Shown in pieces: positions 1 to 8,567 of a stretch of DNA of 37,823 nucleotides. The DNA lies in contig JAAHGL010000060.1 in the NCBI GenBank assembly GCA_010692635.1, positions 1-37,823 on the forward strand, given 5' to 3'. The notes under the pieces are model-generated. The model made no database searches and was not told the origin of the DNA. It was given only the letters and a program-made list of their open reading frames with translations. This DNA is from Symploca sp. SIO2C1 (lineage in GTDB: Bacteria; Cyanobacteriota; Cyanobacteriia; Cyanobacteriales; Coleofasciculaceae). The number at the start of each line of letters is the position of its first letter. Positions within the stretch are counted from its first letter, which is position 1. The translations under genes were made by a program, and so were the position numbers.

Positions 1-181
1 CAGGAGTCAGGAGTCAGGAGAATAGGAGTTTAGGAGTTTAGAATAGTCTTTAAAGGGGATTATGGGTTAAGAAGATGCAAGGAAATTGCATTGATGAGCT
101 CAATTTTCTTGCACTTTTCAAGGAAAATAAAAGCTTAAAAGCTATACCAGACAGCGCTTTCAGACTCTTGCAGCAAGCCCT
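1..181. repeat. MITE copy, left end cut by the window edge
   Basis: This stretch is nearly identical to 10849-11023. Across about 170 bp I see essentially one internal difference plus one in the terminus. It ends in CAGCAAGCCCT (171-181), the inverted complement of the AGGGCTTGCTG end seen in the other copies. The left part holds GAGTCAG heptamers, with at least one unit more than the copy near 10.85 kb, followed by GAGTTTA units. No coding capacity is visible, so it is probably a non-autonomous element. The left end lies outside the window. Confidence 0.75.
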
Positions 182-185
182 ACGT

Positions 186-214
186 AGGGCTTGCTGTATG
201 AGTCAGCAGGCCCT
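186..214. repeat. Palindrome built from two MITE ends
   Basis: AGGGCTTGCTG (186-196) and CAGCAGGCCCT (204-214) form an imperfect hairpin with a 7-nt loop. It begins 4 nt (ACGT) after the end of the preceding MITE copy. It could be two abutting element ends left after an internal deletion, or a solo terminus. The remainder to 373 shows no gene. Confidence 0.5.
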
Positions 215-271
215 GAATAGTTAACAAGTATTAAGCCTGTCTTACCGTTGCCTAATTTAGCTGTAATGCTA

Positions 272-301
272 TTGACAGTGAGGCAAGTCTGTCATTATGG
301 A
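272..301 (+). promoter_or_regulatory. Weak promoter candidate for the histidine kinase
   Basis: A perfect TTGACA (272-277) lies about 95 bp upstream of the kinase start. The possible -10 boxes are poor: CATTAT at 15-nt spacing, or TATGGA at 18 nt. Only the -35-like hexamer is convincing. No operator-like dyad was recognised. Confidence 0.22.
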
Positions 302-373
302 AAACATGGTCACCCAGACAATCGGTGTCCTGGAAAGTCCATAAAGTTTGGATCAGGCTAACAAAACTTATTA

Positions 374-2590
374 ATGAGCATCACGACTTCTGTGCTGGCA
401 GATTTGCTGCAAGCTATGCCCCAACTCCGGCAACAAGTTTATTTTAAGGCTTCTTTGACTGCTCTCTCCCATGCAATGGAAGATCAGATTTTGGCAGGCT
501 CAGATCAGCCATTGGTAATTGCTAGCTTCCAAAGAGAGCACTTCTATCGCACTGAAGCAAACAGATATCGACGCATTGCCGAACGGACGTCTCAGGTTTA
601 TGTACTAGCAACACCAGAAGCTGAATTCAAGAATAGCTCAGAGTATTACGAAACTGTAGCATTTGAGTCAGCAGATGCTCTCAGCAAAGAATGGCATTTA
701 ATCGTGATTGGGCAAAATTATTCTAACTGCTTAGTTTCCAGGGAAAAATCTACAGGTGTACCAGAGCTCATCGATCAGAAAATTGACTCCTCCCGCCGCT
801 TTGAAGGTATTTGGACTTTTGACCGCAATGTTAGCAATCAAGCGGCTTTGCTACTTCTGAATCGTATTGAGATTTATCGACCGGAGTTAGCTACCAAGAT
901 TGCAGAAGCAAAAACTCACTATTTAAGGGATTCATCAGCAGTTAGTGCTGGATTAAATCAAAATTCTGCCAATTCTGACGCCTTTGTTCAGCGTTTAGCG
1001 ACTTACTTACAGGCAGGTCAGTATAAATTACTCAAAGCCTATCGTTCGCTCTCTGCTCAGGAACAGAAAGAGCGCCTAATCAACTCGATCACTGATGCCA
1101 TTCGGCGATCGCTCAACCCTGAGGAAATTCTGCAAATTGCTGTGCAAGAATTGGGGCAAGCTATTGGAGCTTGTCGATGTGTAATTTACCGGTGTAAGGC
1201 AACAGATGCAACTACTACCATCACCCATGAGTTTTTGAGGAAGAGGGATAAAGGGGAAAAGTCTCTTGTCGCCACCCTTGGACAAACTTGGCCATTACAA
1301 GATAATTGTTTGTTTCAAGAGGTTGTAGAACATCTAGAACCAATTTATGTCAAAGATACTCAAAAAGACCCTCGCATTAACCCTACAGAGGAATTAGCAA
1401 ATGGTAATTCTGACGATGTGCTGCTACAGGACCCGTCAAGTATTCTCTCTAAACCGGTTTCTCCTAAAGATGACAACGAAATATCAGCCTTTCCCCAAAA
1501 GCAACCCGGTTTCTGTACCAGTTCCCTGGAGAATCTACAAGGAGTAGACATAAAAGTTAACTCACCATCAGCAACTTTAAAGAATTTGGTGCAAAAATTT
1601 TCGATTCGTTCTTGGCTGAAAGTACCAGTAATTTACCAGGAACAGTTATTAGGAATGTTAGATTTGCACCATTGCGGCTTAAAACCCTATCACTGGGAAA
1701 AAGATGAGCTAACAATGGTCAAAGCGATCGCTACTCAAGTTGGCGTTGCTTTGATTCAAGCTGAAGCCTACGCTAACCTAGAAGAACTAAACCAACAGCT
1801 AGCAGCTCTTGACCGCACTCGCAGCAATTTAGTAGCAATCACCGGTCACGAACTACGGACTCCCCTATCCACGATTCAGGTTTGTTTGGAAAGTATGGCA
1901 ACTGAACCTGATATGTCTCCAGAGTTACGCCAGGTGATGCTTGATACTGCTCTTGCTGATTCTGAAAGGATGCGTAAATTGGTCCAAGACTTCCTCACTC
2001 TGTCCCGTTTAGAAAGCGGTCGCGTGGAATGGAATCTAGAACCCCTCTCTATAGAAGAATGCATCTACCTTGCGATGAGTAATATCCGCGCTCATCGGTC
2101 TGAGGAGGAACGACCACAAATTACTACTAAAGTGCCAGATAATCTTCCTCTAGTGCAAGCCGATGGTGAATGGCTGGTAGAAGCTCTAGCCAAGCTTCTG
2201 GATAATGCCTGCAAATTCACTAGCCCTCAAGGACAAGTAAGTATTAAGGTTAACAGAAAAGATCATTCCATGTTAGAAGTCATCGTCTCAGACACTGGTC
2301 GGGGCATTGAACCAAATCGCCTTAATGATATCTTTGAGCGCTTCTACCAGGAAGAAGGTGCGCTGCGACGAACTACTGGCGGTACTGGTTTAGGACTAGC
2401 AATTTGTCGGCTGATTATCAAGGGATGGGAAGGTGAAATTTGGGCAGATTCAGCAGGCAAAGACCAAGGCTCTCAGTTTCACTTCACAGTACCGATTATT
2501 AACCCACTCCCAGAATCTAAACCCTCAACAGCCAAAGGCAAACGAGTTACCAAGGACAAGAAGCACTCAAAGGTCAAAGGTAAAAAGTGA
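374..2590 (+). CDS. DICT-GAF sensor histidine kinase
   Basis: Likely soluble two-component sensor kinase of 738 aa; no transmembrane segment is apparent. Residues ~1-190 resemble the DICT sensory domain, which is common at the N-terminus of cyanobacterial kinases. Residues ~240-480 are GAF-like but carry a poorly conserved, hydrophilic insert (about 340-400). The HisKA H-box is ITGHELRTPLS with phospho-acceptor His492. The HATPase part shows the N-box (LLDNACKFT), G1 (DTGRGI), F-box (FERFYQ) and G2 (GGTGLGL) motifs, followed by a Lys-rich tail of about 20 residues. There is no receiver domain and no response regulator next door, so its partner is elsewhere. It lies 171 bp upstream of psaD on the same strand; control of PSI or redox genes is speculative. 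Kinase identity is firm; the signal is unknown. Confidence 0.93.
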   Translation: MSITTSVLADLLQAMPQLRQQVYFKASLTALSHAMEDQILAGSDQPLVIASFQREHFYRTEANRYRRIAERTSQVYVLATPEAEFKNSSEYYETVAFESADALSKEWHLIVIGQNYSNCLVSREKSTGVPELIDQKIDSSRRFEGIWTFDRNVSNQAALLLLNRIEIYRPELATKIAEAKTHYLRDSSAVSAGLNQNSANSDAFVQRLATYLQAGQYKLLKAYRSLSAQEQKERLINSITDAIRRSLNPEEILQIAVQELGQAIGACRCVIYRCKATDATTTITHEFLRKRDKGEKSLVATLGQTWPLQDNCLFQEVVEHLEPIYVKDTQKDPRINPTEELANGNSDDVLLQDPSSILSKPVSPKDDNEISAFPQKQPGFCTSSLENLQGVDIKVNSPSATLKNLVQKFSIRSWLKVPVIYQEQLLGMLDLHHCGLKPYHWEKDELTMVKAIATQVGVALIQAEAYANLEELNQQLAALDRTRSNLVAITGHELRTPLSTIQVCLESMATEPDMSPELRQVMLDTALADSERMRKLVQDFLTLSRLESGRVEWNLEPLSIEECIYLAMSNIRAHRSEEERPQITTKVPDNLPLVQADGEWLVEALAKLLDNACKFTSPQGQVSIKVNRKDHSMLEVIVSDTGRGIEPNRLNDIFERFYQEEGALRRTTGGTGLGLAICRLIIKGWEGEIWADSAGKDQGSQFHFTVPIINPLPESKPSTAKGKRVTKDKKHSKVKGKK

Positions 2591-2634
2591 ACTCGTCCCA
2601 TATAATGTAAGTCTTGGTATTTTAGATCTTTTGT

Positions 2635-2671
2635 ACTAATGACTAATGACTAATGACTAATGACCAATGAC
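2635..2671. repeat. Heptamer tandem repeat (TAATGAC)n
   Basis: About five tandem units of the 7-mer TAATGAC (last ones varied to CAATGAC) occupy the spacer between the kinase gene and psaD. This is typical of cyanobacterial STRR repeats. Confidence 0.85.
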
Positions 2672-2761
2672 CAACTGTTACAGTTCTTGACAGAGTAGCT
2701 GGAGTTGTATGACCTCAATGATAGCATGCCCTAAATGCCCTAAATTTTGAGAGAGAACACT

Positions 2762-3190
2762 ATGGCAGAAGAAACTCTTACTGGTCAACCTCCCATCTTT
2801 GGTGGAAGTACTGGTGGATTGCTGACCAAGGCTGAAGTAGAAGAGAAATACGCAATTACCTGGACTAGCACCAAACAGCAAGTATTTGAAATGCCTACTG
2901 GTGGCGCTGCCACAATGAACGAAGGTGAAAACTTGCTCTATTTAGCTCGTAAAGAGCAGTGTCTTGCCTTGGGAACCCAATTGCGTACCTTTAAGCCCAG
3001 GATCGAAGACTACAAGATTTACCGGATTTTTCCTAGCGGTGAAACCCAGTATCTGCATCCAGCAGATGGAGTCTTCCCAGAAAAAGTCAACGAAGGGCGT
3101 GACTTTGCAGGCAAAGTAGACCGCAAGATTGGCGACAATCCACAACCATCTACCCTGAAATTCAGTGGTAAAGCACCTTACGAAGTCTAG
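2762..3190 (+). CDS. psaD: Photosystem I subunit II (PsaD)
   Basis: Peripheral stromal-side (cytoplasmic) PSI subunit that docks ferredoxin and stabilises PsaC. The 142-aa product has the usual cyanobacterial length and start ([19 protein letters not shown]), with basic stretches [17 protein letters not shown] and the C-terminal FSGKAPYEV. The start is set by GAGAG at 2751-2755, 6 nt ahead of the ATG; an in-frame ATG 15 nt upstream would add five residues and lacks a good RBS. trpE follows 83 bp downstream on the same strand. The psaD-trpE neighbourhood is, from memory, also found in other cyanobacteria such as Synechocystis 6803. A TTGACA at 2687-2692 could be part of the promoter, but no good -10 follows at standard spacing. 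Identification is very secure. Confidence 0.98.
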   Translation: MAEETLTGQPPIFGGSTGGLLTKAEVEEKYAITWTSTKQQVFEMPTGGAATMNEGENLLYLARKEQCLALGTQLRTFKPRIEDYKIYRIFPSGETQYLHPADGVFPEKVNEGRDFAGKVDRKIGDNPQPSTLKFSGKAPYEV

Positions 3191-3273
3191 GGTGTGGTCA
3201 GTGTTCAGTAGTCAGTGGTCAGTAGTTAATATACTGCTGATTACTGATTGCTAACAATTATCCATAAACAATC

Positions 3274-4803
3274 ATGATTTTCCCGGATTTCTCTCAGTTT
3301 TCAACCCTGTCTCAACAGGGTAATTTTGTGCCAGTTTACCAAGAGTTGGTAGCTGACTTAGAAACACCGGTGTCTGCTTGGTATAAAGTTTGTGCTGGTC
3401 AGCCTTACAGCTTCTTGTTGGAATCGGTAGAAGCAGGAGAGAATCTGGGACGTTACAGTTTATTAGGCTGTGCTCCTCTATGGGTGTTGGAAGCTAAGGG
3501 TAACTGCACAACTCAGAGATATCGAGATGGCTCGGTCAAAGTGTTTGAAGGTGACCCTTTTGAGATCTTAGCCAATTGCCTAAAACCATACCAACCAGTG
3601 AAGTTGTCCCAACTGCCACCAGGAATTGGCGGTTTGTTTGGTTTCTGGGGTTATGAACTGATTCGTTGGATAGAACCCCGTGTGCCGGTTTACCCAATAA
3701 CTGAAAAAGATTTACCTGATGGATTGTGGATGCAGGTAGATAACCTGATTATTTTCGATCAGGTGAAGCGCAAAATTTGGGCGATCGCTTATGCTGATTT
3801 ACGGGATAGTGAGGTTAATTTACGAAAAACTTACCAACAAGCTTGCGATCGCGTGCAGACATTGGTCAACAAACTTCAGTTACCCTTGTCAGACCAAAAC
3901 ACAGTATTAGAATGGACACCTCCAAATATTGCTATTCAGGATTTATCCTATAAGAGCAATACAGAAGCCTCCCAATTTTGTACTAATGTTCAAATAGCGA
4001 AAGACTATATTAAAGCAGGAGATATTTTTCAGGTGGTTCTGTCTCAGCGCCTCTCGACAGAATACCGTGGTGAACCCTTTGCTCTTTATCGCTCCCTGCG
4101 CCTGATTAATCCCTCTCCTTATATGGCGTATTTCAACTTTGGTGATTGGCAAATCATTGGTTCTAGTCCAGAAGTAATGGTTAAGGCAACAGCATTGCCT
4201 GATGGAGGACTTCAGGCAACTTTACGACCAATTGCCGGGACTCGCCGTCGAGGTCAGACCTTGCAAGATGATGACGCTTTGGCAAAAGAATTACTCAATG
4301 ATCCTAAAGAAGTTGCTGAACATGTCATGTTAGTAGACCTTGGTCGCAATGATTTAGGTCGAGTCTGCCAGAGTGGTACTGTGAGAGTAGATCAACTAAT
4401 GGTGATTGAGCGCTACTCCCACGTTATGCATATTGTCAGCAATGTGGTTGGCGAACTTGACTCTAATAAAACCGCATGGGATTTACTTAAAGCTTGCTTC
4501 CCCGCTGGTACAGTTAGTGGAGCCCCCAAGATTCGGGCAATGGAAATTATTCACGAACTGGAACCAGAGCGTCGAGGTCCTTACTCTGGAGTCTATGGCT
4601 ACTACGACTTTGAGGGACAGCTTAATAGCGCGATCACAATTCGCACTATGGTTGTTCGTTCAAGTGACCTTGGTAATCATACAGTATCAGTGCAAGCTGG
4701 TGCCGGTTTGGTTGCTGATTCTGATCCAGAAAGCGAATATGAAGAAACTCTCAACAAAGCCAAAGGGTTACTAGAAGCAATCCGCTGTTTGCGCAAATTG
4801 TAG
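3274..4803 (+). CDS. trpE: Anthranilate synthase component I
   Basis: Converts chorismate, with ammonia from the TrpG glutaminase subunit, to anthranilate, the first step of tryptophan synthesis; cytoplasmic. The 509-aa length is normal for TrpE. The N-terminal domain carries the region for tryptophan feedback inhibition (LLESVEAGENLGRYSLLG near residue 50). The chorismate-binding domain shows conserved IKAGDIFQVVLSQR, PSPYMAY, SSPEVMV, RPIAGTRRRG, DLGRNDLGRV, FPAGTVSGAPK and the terminal AGAGLVADSDPESEYEE. No trpG is adjacent and the protein is not a TrpEG fusion. PabB is a less likely alternative because the whole pattern matches cyanobacterial TrpE and psaD is the neighbour. No leader peptide or attenuator is visible in the 83-bp spacer, which holds only GTCAGT-like short repeats. 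Confidence 0.95.
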   Translation: MIFPDFSQFSTLSQQGNFVPVYQELVADLETPVSAWYKVCAGQPYSFLLESVEAGENLGRYSLLGCAPLWVLEAKGNCTTQRYRDGSVKVFEGDPFEILANCLKPYQPVKLSQLPPGIGGLFGFWGYELIRWIEPRVPVYPITEKDLPDGLWMQVDNLIIFDQVKRKIWAIAYADLRDSEVNLRKTYQQACDRVQTLVNKLQLPLSDQNTVLEWTPPNIAIQDLSYKSNTEASQFCTNVQIAKDYIKAGDIFQVVLSQRLSTEYRGEPFALYRSLRLINPSPYMAYFNFGDWQIIGSSPEVMVKATALPDGGLQATLRPIAGTRRRGQTLQDDDALAKELLNDPKEVAEHVMLVDLGRNDLGRVCQSGTVRVDQLMVIERYSHVMHIVSNVVGELDSNKTAWDLLKACFPAGTVSGAPKIRAMEIIHELEPERRGPYSGVYGYYDFEGQLNSAITIRTMVVRSSDLGNHTVSVQAGAGLVADSDPESEYEETLNKAKGLLEAIRCLRKL

Positions 4804-4835
4804 AAAGGGAGTACAAAATTCCCCCAATAATGTAG

Positions 4836-4855
4836 GGGCGCACCGACGTGCGCCC
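4836..4855. terminator. GC-rich hairpin between convergent genes
   Basis: GGGCGCAC-CGAC-GTGCGCCC forms a perfect 8-bp stem with a 4-nt loop, 33 bp after the trpE stop and 53 bp from the convergent gene's stop. No clean T-run follows directly, so termination is inferred from position and stability. It may serve both strands. Confidence 0.6.
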
Positions 4856-4908
4856 TCTGCCCTCTGTTTGTTACTTTAGTTGTAGGATGAGCTTAACCCA
4901 GAGAAAAT

Positions 4909-5298
4909 CTATCCATTAACGAAATCTATCCTAATCGAACCGTCCTCGCTCTCTGTAGTTCGCACTGGGATATTGTCTCGATCTGCCGAGGGATAGCATT
5001 CTACATCATAGGAGCCATGCTGAGGGTCACATGTAAAATCATGTAATACATTAAAACATTCACTACCTCCTGGAAACCAAATCATGGTTTGTGGCTCTAC
5101 ATCACAACTGATTCGTAGTTCAATTGGAGAACTACTATCCCAGTATTTGATGCAAACCGGATCTGTCTCTGTGAGGTTGAATGTCTCTCCGCATGGTTTA
5201 GTACCCGCTTGGGCGGGAGCTGGGTTTACCAACAACAAGCTAACCATTAACATGGTTAAGGCTATGGCACTTGCAACTACCTTGAAACTTTTTGGCAT
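4909..5298 (-). CDS. Small exported Cys-rich protein, unknown
   Basis: Unrecognised protein of 129 aa. A clear Sec signal peptide (MPKSFKVVASAIALTMLM..., hydrophobic core, PAPAQA cleavage site) would release a mature chain beginning GTKPCGE. The mature part is acidic and has six cysteines (KPC, PVC, ISC, SEC, FTC, VEC), consistent with three disulfides in the periplasm or outside the cell. The start at 5298 is preferred because AAGGAAG lies just upstream of it; an ATG 15 nt further upstream has no RBS. The gene is convergent with trpE and is followed by the shared hairpin at 4836-4855. Function is unknown; an extracellular or periplasmic role is inferred only from the signal peptide and cysteines. 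Confidence 0.75.
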   Translation of the reverse strand: MPKSFKVVASAIALTMLMVSLLLVNPAPAQAGTKPCGETFNLTETDPVCIKYWDSSSPIELRISCDVEPQTMIWFPGGSECFNVLHDFTCDPQHGSYDVECYPSADRDNIPVRTTESEDGSIRIDFVNG

Positions 5299-5691
5299 GA
5301 GCTTCCTTAGCATTCTGTTTTCGTGAATTTGTTCAAGCTTTTTTCTTTTGGGTGTTGTTTGTTTCCTGCTGCAACACCAAAATCAGTCTGCCATGTTTCC
5401 TTCCATTGAACAAGTCTAGTGCAAATAAATTAAGCTATTAACTTAAGCTAAAAAAGACTTTAAATGAGTTTTAGCAAGGCAATAGGCAACAGGCAATACT
5501 CAACATTAGAGGTGGCTATATCCTTTTTATTTGATTTAATCAATACCCAGTTTAAATGTGTAACAGATTAAGCTTTTCTCTGACTCAATTAACAAAAATT
5601 AGTTTCTGCTTGGCATTGAGCATTGATTAATTGTCATAAGGGTGAAGTTGATTTAAGAAAAGCGTACTAACAAGCTTGCGATCGCTCTAAT
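5299..5691. other. Gene-free spacer, short repeats only
   Basis: No coding sequence is supported here. It holds a small hairpin (GGTGTTG near 5351 with CAACACC near 5374), an AGGCAATAGGCAACAGGCAAT heptamer run near 5478-5500 and a HIP1 octamer near 5678. The promoter of the minus-strand exported protein is presumably in its left part, but I cannot place it. Confidence 0.6.
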
Positions 5692-6918
5692 TTAAACTCC
5701 AGTGGGTAGAAGTAAATTTAAGCAGATTCCCACGATACTACATAAACCAATCCCCTCAATGGCAAACTCTCCTGCTTGAAAACTTATTCCTCCCACTCCA
5801 AAAACTAAGATTACCGAAACAATTACCAGATTACGGGGTTGGATGAGGTTTTCACCCTGGTTAATCAAGCCTTGTATCCCCACCACAACAATGGTGCCAA
5901 ATAAAATTACGAGAATACCTCCCATAACAGGAGCTGGTATGGTTTGTAAAAAAGCACCCAGTTTGCCGGAAAACGAAAGGACAATCGCGGAAATTGCTGC
6001 CCAAGTCATAATGCCAGCATTTTTAATGCCCGTAATTGCTACAGCTCCAGTGACTTCAGAATAGGTAGTATTGGGGGGACCTCCTAGTAATGCAGCTAAA
6101 GAGGTAGCTATGCCATCTCCTAATAATGTCCGATGTAACCCCGGCTCTCTGACATAGTCTTGATTGGTGACAGACTTAATTGCCAAAATATCCCCAATAT
6201 GTTCAATTGCTGGAGCAATCGCCACCGGCAGCATAAATAATACTGCGGGAAGATGAAATTTGGGTGTGACAAATGCCGGAATAGAAAACCAGGCTGCCTT
6301 GGTAAGCGGTAAAAAATCCACCATTCCCAGTAGTAAAGCGATGAGATAACCGGCAATTAATCCCCCTAAAATTGGTAGTAACCGAAACTGACCCTTTGCA
6401 AAAACAAGGATAACAATAGTTGTGATTAATGATGTACAGGATACAGCGATGGCCATAGCCGCAGAATAATTATCCCCTGCTTCCGATGCCATTTTGACCG
6501 CTGTGGGTGCTAGGGCTAAACCAATTACCATAATTACTGGAGAGGTGACACAGGGAGGCAAAATGCGGTGGATAATTTTTGCACCTCCCCAGAAAATCAA
6601 CAGACTCAAAATTAAATAAATAATGCCTGTAGCGAGAAGCCCAGATAAGGTTTGGGCTAAACCATATTTACTGATTCCCAAACTCATTGGTGCGAGAAAA
6701 GCAAATGATGATGCCAGAAACACCGGGACTTTTCCCCCTGTAATTATCTGGAAAATCAATGTCCCTACCCCTGATGTAAAGAGGGCAACATTGGGATCTA
6801 ACCCGGCAATAATGGGGACTATAACTAGTGCACCAAAAGCTACACAGAGGATTTGAATCCCAAAAATTAAATCCTGAATTTGAAACTTGTAAATAGCTTG
6901 GTCTTCTAAGTTAGACAT
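5692..6918 (-). CDS. NCS2 uracil/xanthine permease family transporter
   Basis: Inner-membrane symporter of the nucleobase:cation symporter-2 (UraA/PurA-like) family, 408 aa, expected to have about 14 mostly hydrophobic segments. Family signatures are the N-terminal FGIQILCVAFGALVIVPIIAG, the VPVFLASSFAFLAP segment, the conserved IAPAIEHIGD and the NTTYSEVTGAVAITG segment with GGIL(V)ILFG after it. The SSFAFLAP and E-H-I-G-D features favour a uracil-type carrier, but substrate cannot be fixed from sequence. It is 83 bp downstream of the RlpA-like gene on the same strand; a shared transcript is possible. No pyrimidine or purine gene is nearby. No strong Shine-Dalgarno is seen. Confidence 0.9.
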   Translation of the reverse strand: MSNLEDQAIYKFQIQDLIFGIQILCVAFGALVIVPIIAGLDPNVALFTSGVGTLIFQIITGGKVPVFLASSFAFLAPMSLGISKYGLAQTLSGLLATGIIYLILSLLIFWGGAKIIHRILPPCVTSPVIMVIGLALAPTAVKMASEAGDNYSAAMAIAVSCTSLITTIVILVFAKGQFRLLPILGGLIAGYLIALLLGMVDFLPLTKAAWFSIPAFVTPKFHLPAVLFMLPVAIAPAIEHIGDILAIKSVTNQDYVREPGLHRTLLGDGIATSLAALLGGPPNTTYSEVTGAVAITGIKNAGIMTWAAISAIVLSFSGKLGAFLQTIPAPVMGGILVILFGTIVVVGIQGLINQGENLIQPRNLVIVSVILVFGVGGISFQAGEFAIEGIGLCSIVGICLNLLLPTGV

Positions 6919-7001
6919 ATATCAATCAAGGCTAGAGCATTGATTTAGAAACCCGGTGTCTCAGAATACTGAATCGGTTTTCTAGCGTAACTGTGGGAAT
7001 G

Positions 7002-8381
7002 TCAATTAGAGTCAGTTACCAAGATCACTGCATCAAAAGGTACTATCCCTATTTCTTCACTATTAATGCAACGAGCTGCCCCCAGAGATAAATCTAGGTT
7101 TCTACCCGATATATAGGGACCTCGATCATTAATCCGCACAATTACAGAATCACCATTTTTCCCGTTTTTCACCTTCAAATAGGTATCAAAGGGCAAGGAA
7201 GGATGGGCAGCGGTAAAGGCATGTTGATTATACTTTTCTCCATTAGCAGTAGTGCGCCCATGAAAATAGCCTCCGTACCAAGAAGTTACCCCTTGGACTT
7301 TCTTGGAGGTTTCTACTAAGTTGTACATTCGCTTTTGGGCTTCTACCAACTTCAAAGGCTCTTGCCCGAAAACTGTACGAAGATTGTTAGCCCATTCAAT
7401 GGCAAGTAGTTCTTGATTGTTCTCTAAATCGTTTGCTACGATATCGTCCACCTTGAACATGATGCGATCATCTCCTTTTACTACTGGTACACCATCTACT
7501 AAGGCTGGTTCAACAGTGGAGGGGTTAAAATCTGACTCAGGTATCTCAGAAAAGAATTGCTTCAGATTTTGGGCAAGCACTTCAGCTTGTTCTCGCTTAG
7601 GAAATTGCACAACGGGGCTTCCCTTGACTTTGACATAAAACTGCTCTGGCTGTTCAGAATTGCTAATAAGAACAGCTTCACCAGTTAGTACTTGGGAGTA
7701 TCTCCAAAAGCCTCGCTTGACACGCTGTCCTTTTTGTTTATCCGTAACTGGTGGAGAATGAGTACTGATAACCGCCACTGAATTGCTCAAACCCTCTGTA
7801 ACGGGTTCAACTCGTTTACGCCAAGAGAATAAATTCTGCATAACCTGCAAAATCTGCTCAGAGAGCTTCGTCTTGGAATCATCAGGGGTAGATTTGACTT
7901 CTATCCGTGCAGCAGATGGAGATGTTTCTGTGGCAAGTATCAGAGAGTCTATAGTTGGCTTCGTTTCTTTTTGAGACTCAGGAAGGCAAAATCTCTTCTG
8001 TAGAACCTGTTCGCTTACCTGGTTTGTTACATTGCTTGCTACATTAGCAACGTGTTCAGAAGAACGAGCAGTTGCTTGGAAATGCTGAGATTGAAGGAAA
8101 CTGCCTGTAGCTACCTCAAACGGTAGGCTAGAGACACTAGCAATGGAAATATTAGAAAACCCAACTTTTGGGTAAAGCTGGGTCGAAAAAGCTTGAGTAG
8201 TTGGTCTTTCCAGCGGTCTGCTGGCAACGGATAAAACACTTTCAGGGAAAGTACTAACTAGGTAATCAGGTACTTTTAATAGAGTTTCACTGGAAGCCAG
8301 TAAACAGCTGATCCAGGAGGTTAACCAAACAAGTCCAGAAAATGGCATGATGCAGTGAATTTGTGAAGTATGTAAATGCAC
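7002..8381 (-). CDS. RlpA-like septal/cell-wall protein with DPBB domain
   Basis: Predicted exported protein of the RlpA family (459 aa), which binds or cleaves peptidoglycan; bacterial RlpA can act as a lytic transglycosylase on denuded glycan. The C-terminal ~98 residues form the double-psi beta-barrel with TSWYGGYFHGRTTANGE, HAFTAAHPSLPF, VRINDRGPY and GRNLDLS, keeping the conserved Glu, His and Asp. The first 340 residues are long and poorly conserved, including a Ser/Thr-rich region and a middle module containing VKVKGSPVVQFPKREQAE, seen ahead of RlpA domains in some cyanobacteria. The N-terminus has a hydrophobic segment (FSGLVWLTSWISCLLAS) suggesting a signal peptide. Start is uncertain: 8381 or ATG at 8348, neither with a good RBS. 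No SPOR domain is seen. Confidence 0.85.
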   Translation of the reverse strand: MHLHTSQIHCIMPFSGLVWLTSWISCLLASSETLLKVPDYLVSTFPESVLSVASRPLERPTTQAFSTQLYPKVGFSNISIASVSSLPFEVATGSFLQSQHFQATARSSEHVANVASNVTNQVSEQVLQKRFCLPESQKETKPTIDSLILATETSPSAARIEVKSTPDDSKTKLSEQILQVMQNLFSWRKRVEPVTEGLSNSVAVISTHSPPVTDKQKGQRVKRGFWRYSQVLTGEAVLISNSEQPEQFYVKVKGSPVVQFPKREQAEVLAQNLKQFFSEIPESDFNPSTVEPALVDGVPVVKGDDRIMFKVDDIVANDLENNQELLAIEWANNLRTVFGQEPLKLVEAQKRMYNLVETSKKVQGVTSWYGGYFHGRTTANGEKYNQHAFTAAHPSLPFDTYLKVKNGKNGDSVIVRINDRGPYISGRNLDLSLGAARCINSEEIGIVPFDAVILVTDSN

Positions 8382-8419
8382 TATGGCAGGTAAAGCTGTA
8401 AGATAGTATACAAAAATTC

Positions 8420-8451
8420 GGGATCAATAGATCAACCTTCAGAATGATCCC
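8420..8451. other. Inverted repeat in a divergent promoter region
   Basis: GGGATCA (8420-8426) and TGATCCC (8445-8451) are a perfect 7-bp dyad with an 18-nt spacer, between the divergent rlpA-like and phzF-like genes. It could be an operator or a minor hairpin. No regulator is encoded next to it. Confidence 0.3.
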
Positions 8452-8567
8452 TCATAATTATTCCAGAGAAACTGGCCCTTGATTTGCTTGTGCTTGACAA
8501 CCAAAAAAAGGGCTCCAAGATTATTGTTCTAGAGCTTTTGGTGAAGATATTCCCAGGGAATAAAAGT

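Noticed and set aside
2687-2713. psaD promoter (TTGACA then TATGAC)
   Set aside because: Spacing of 15 nt and a weak -10 make it unconvincing as a separate call.
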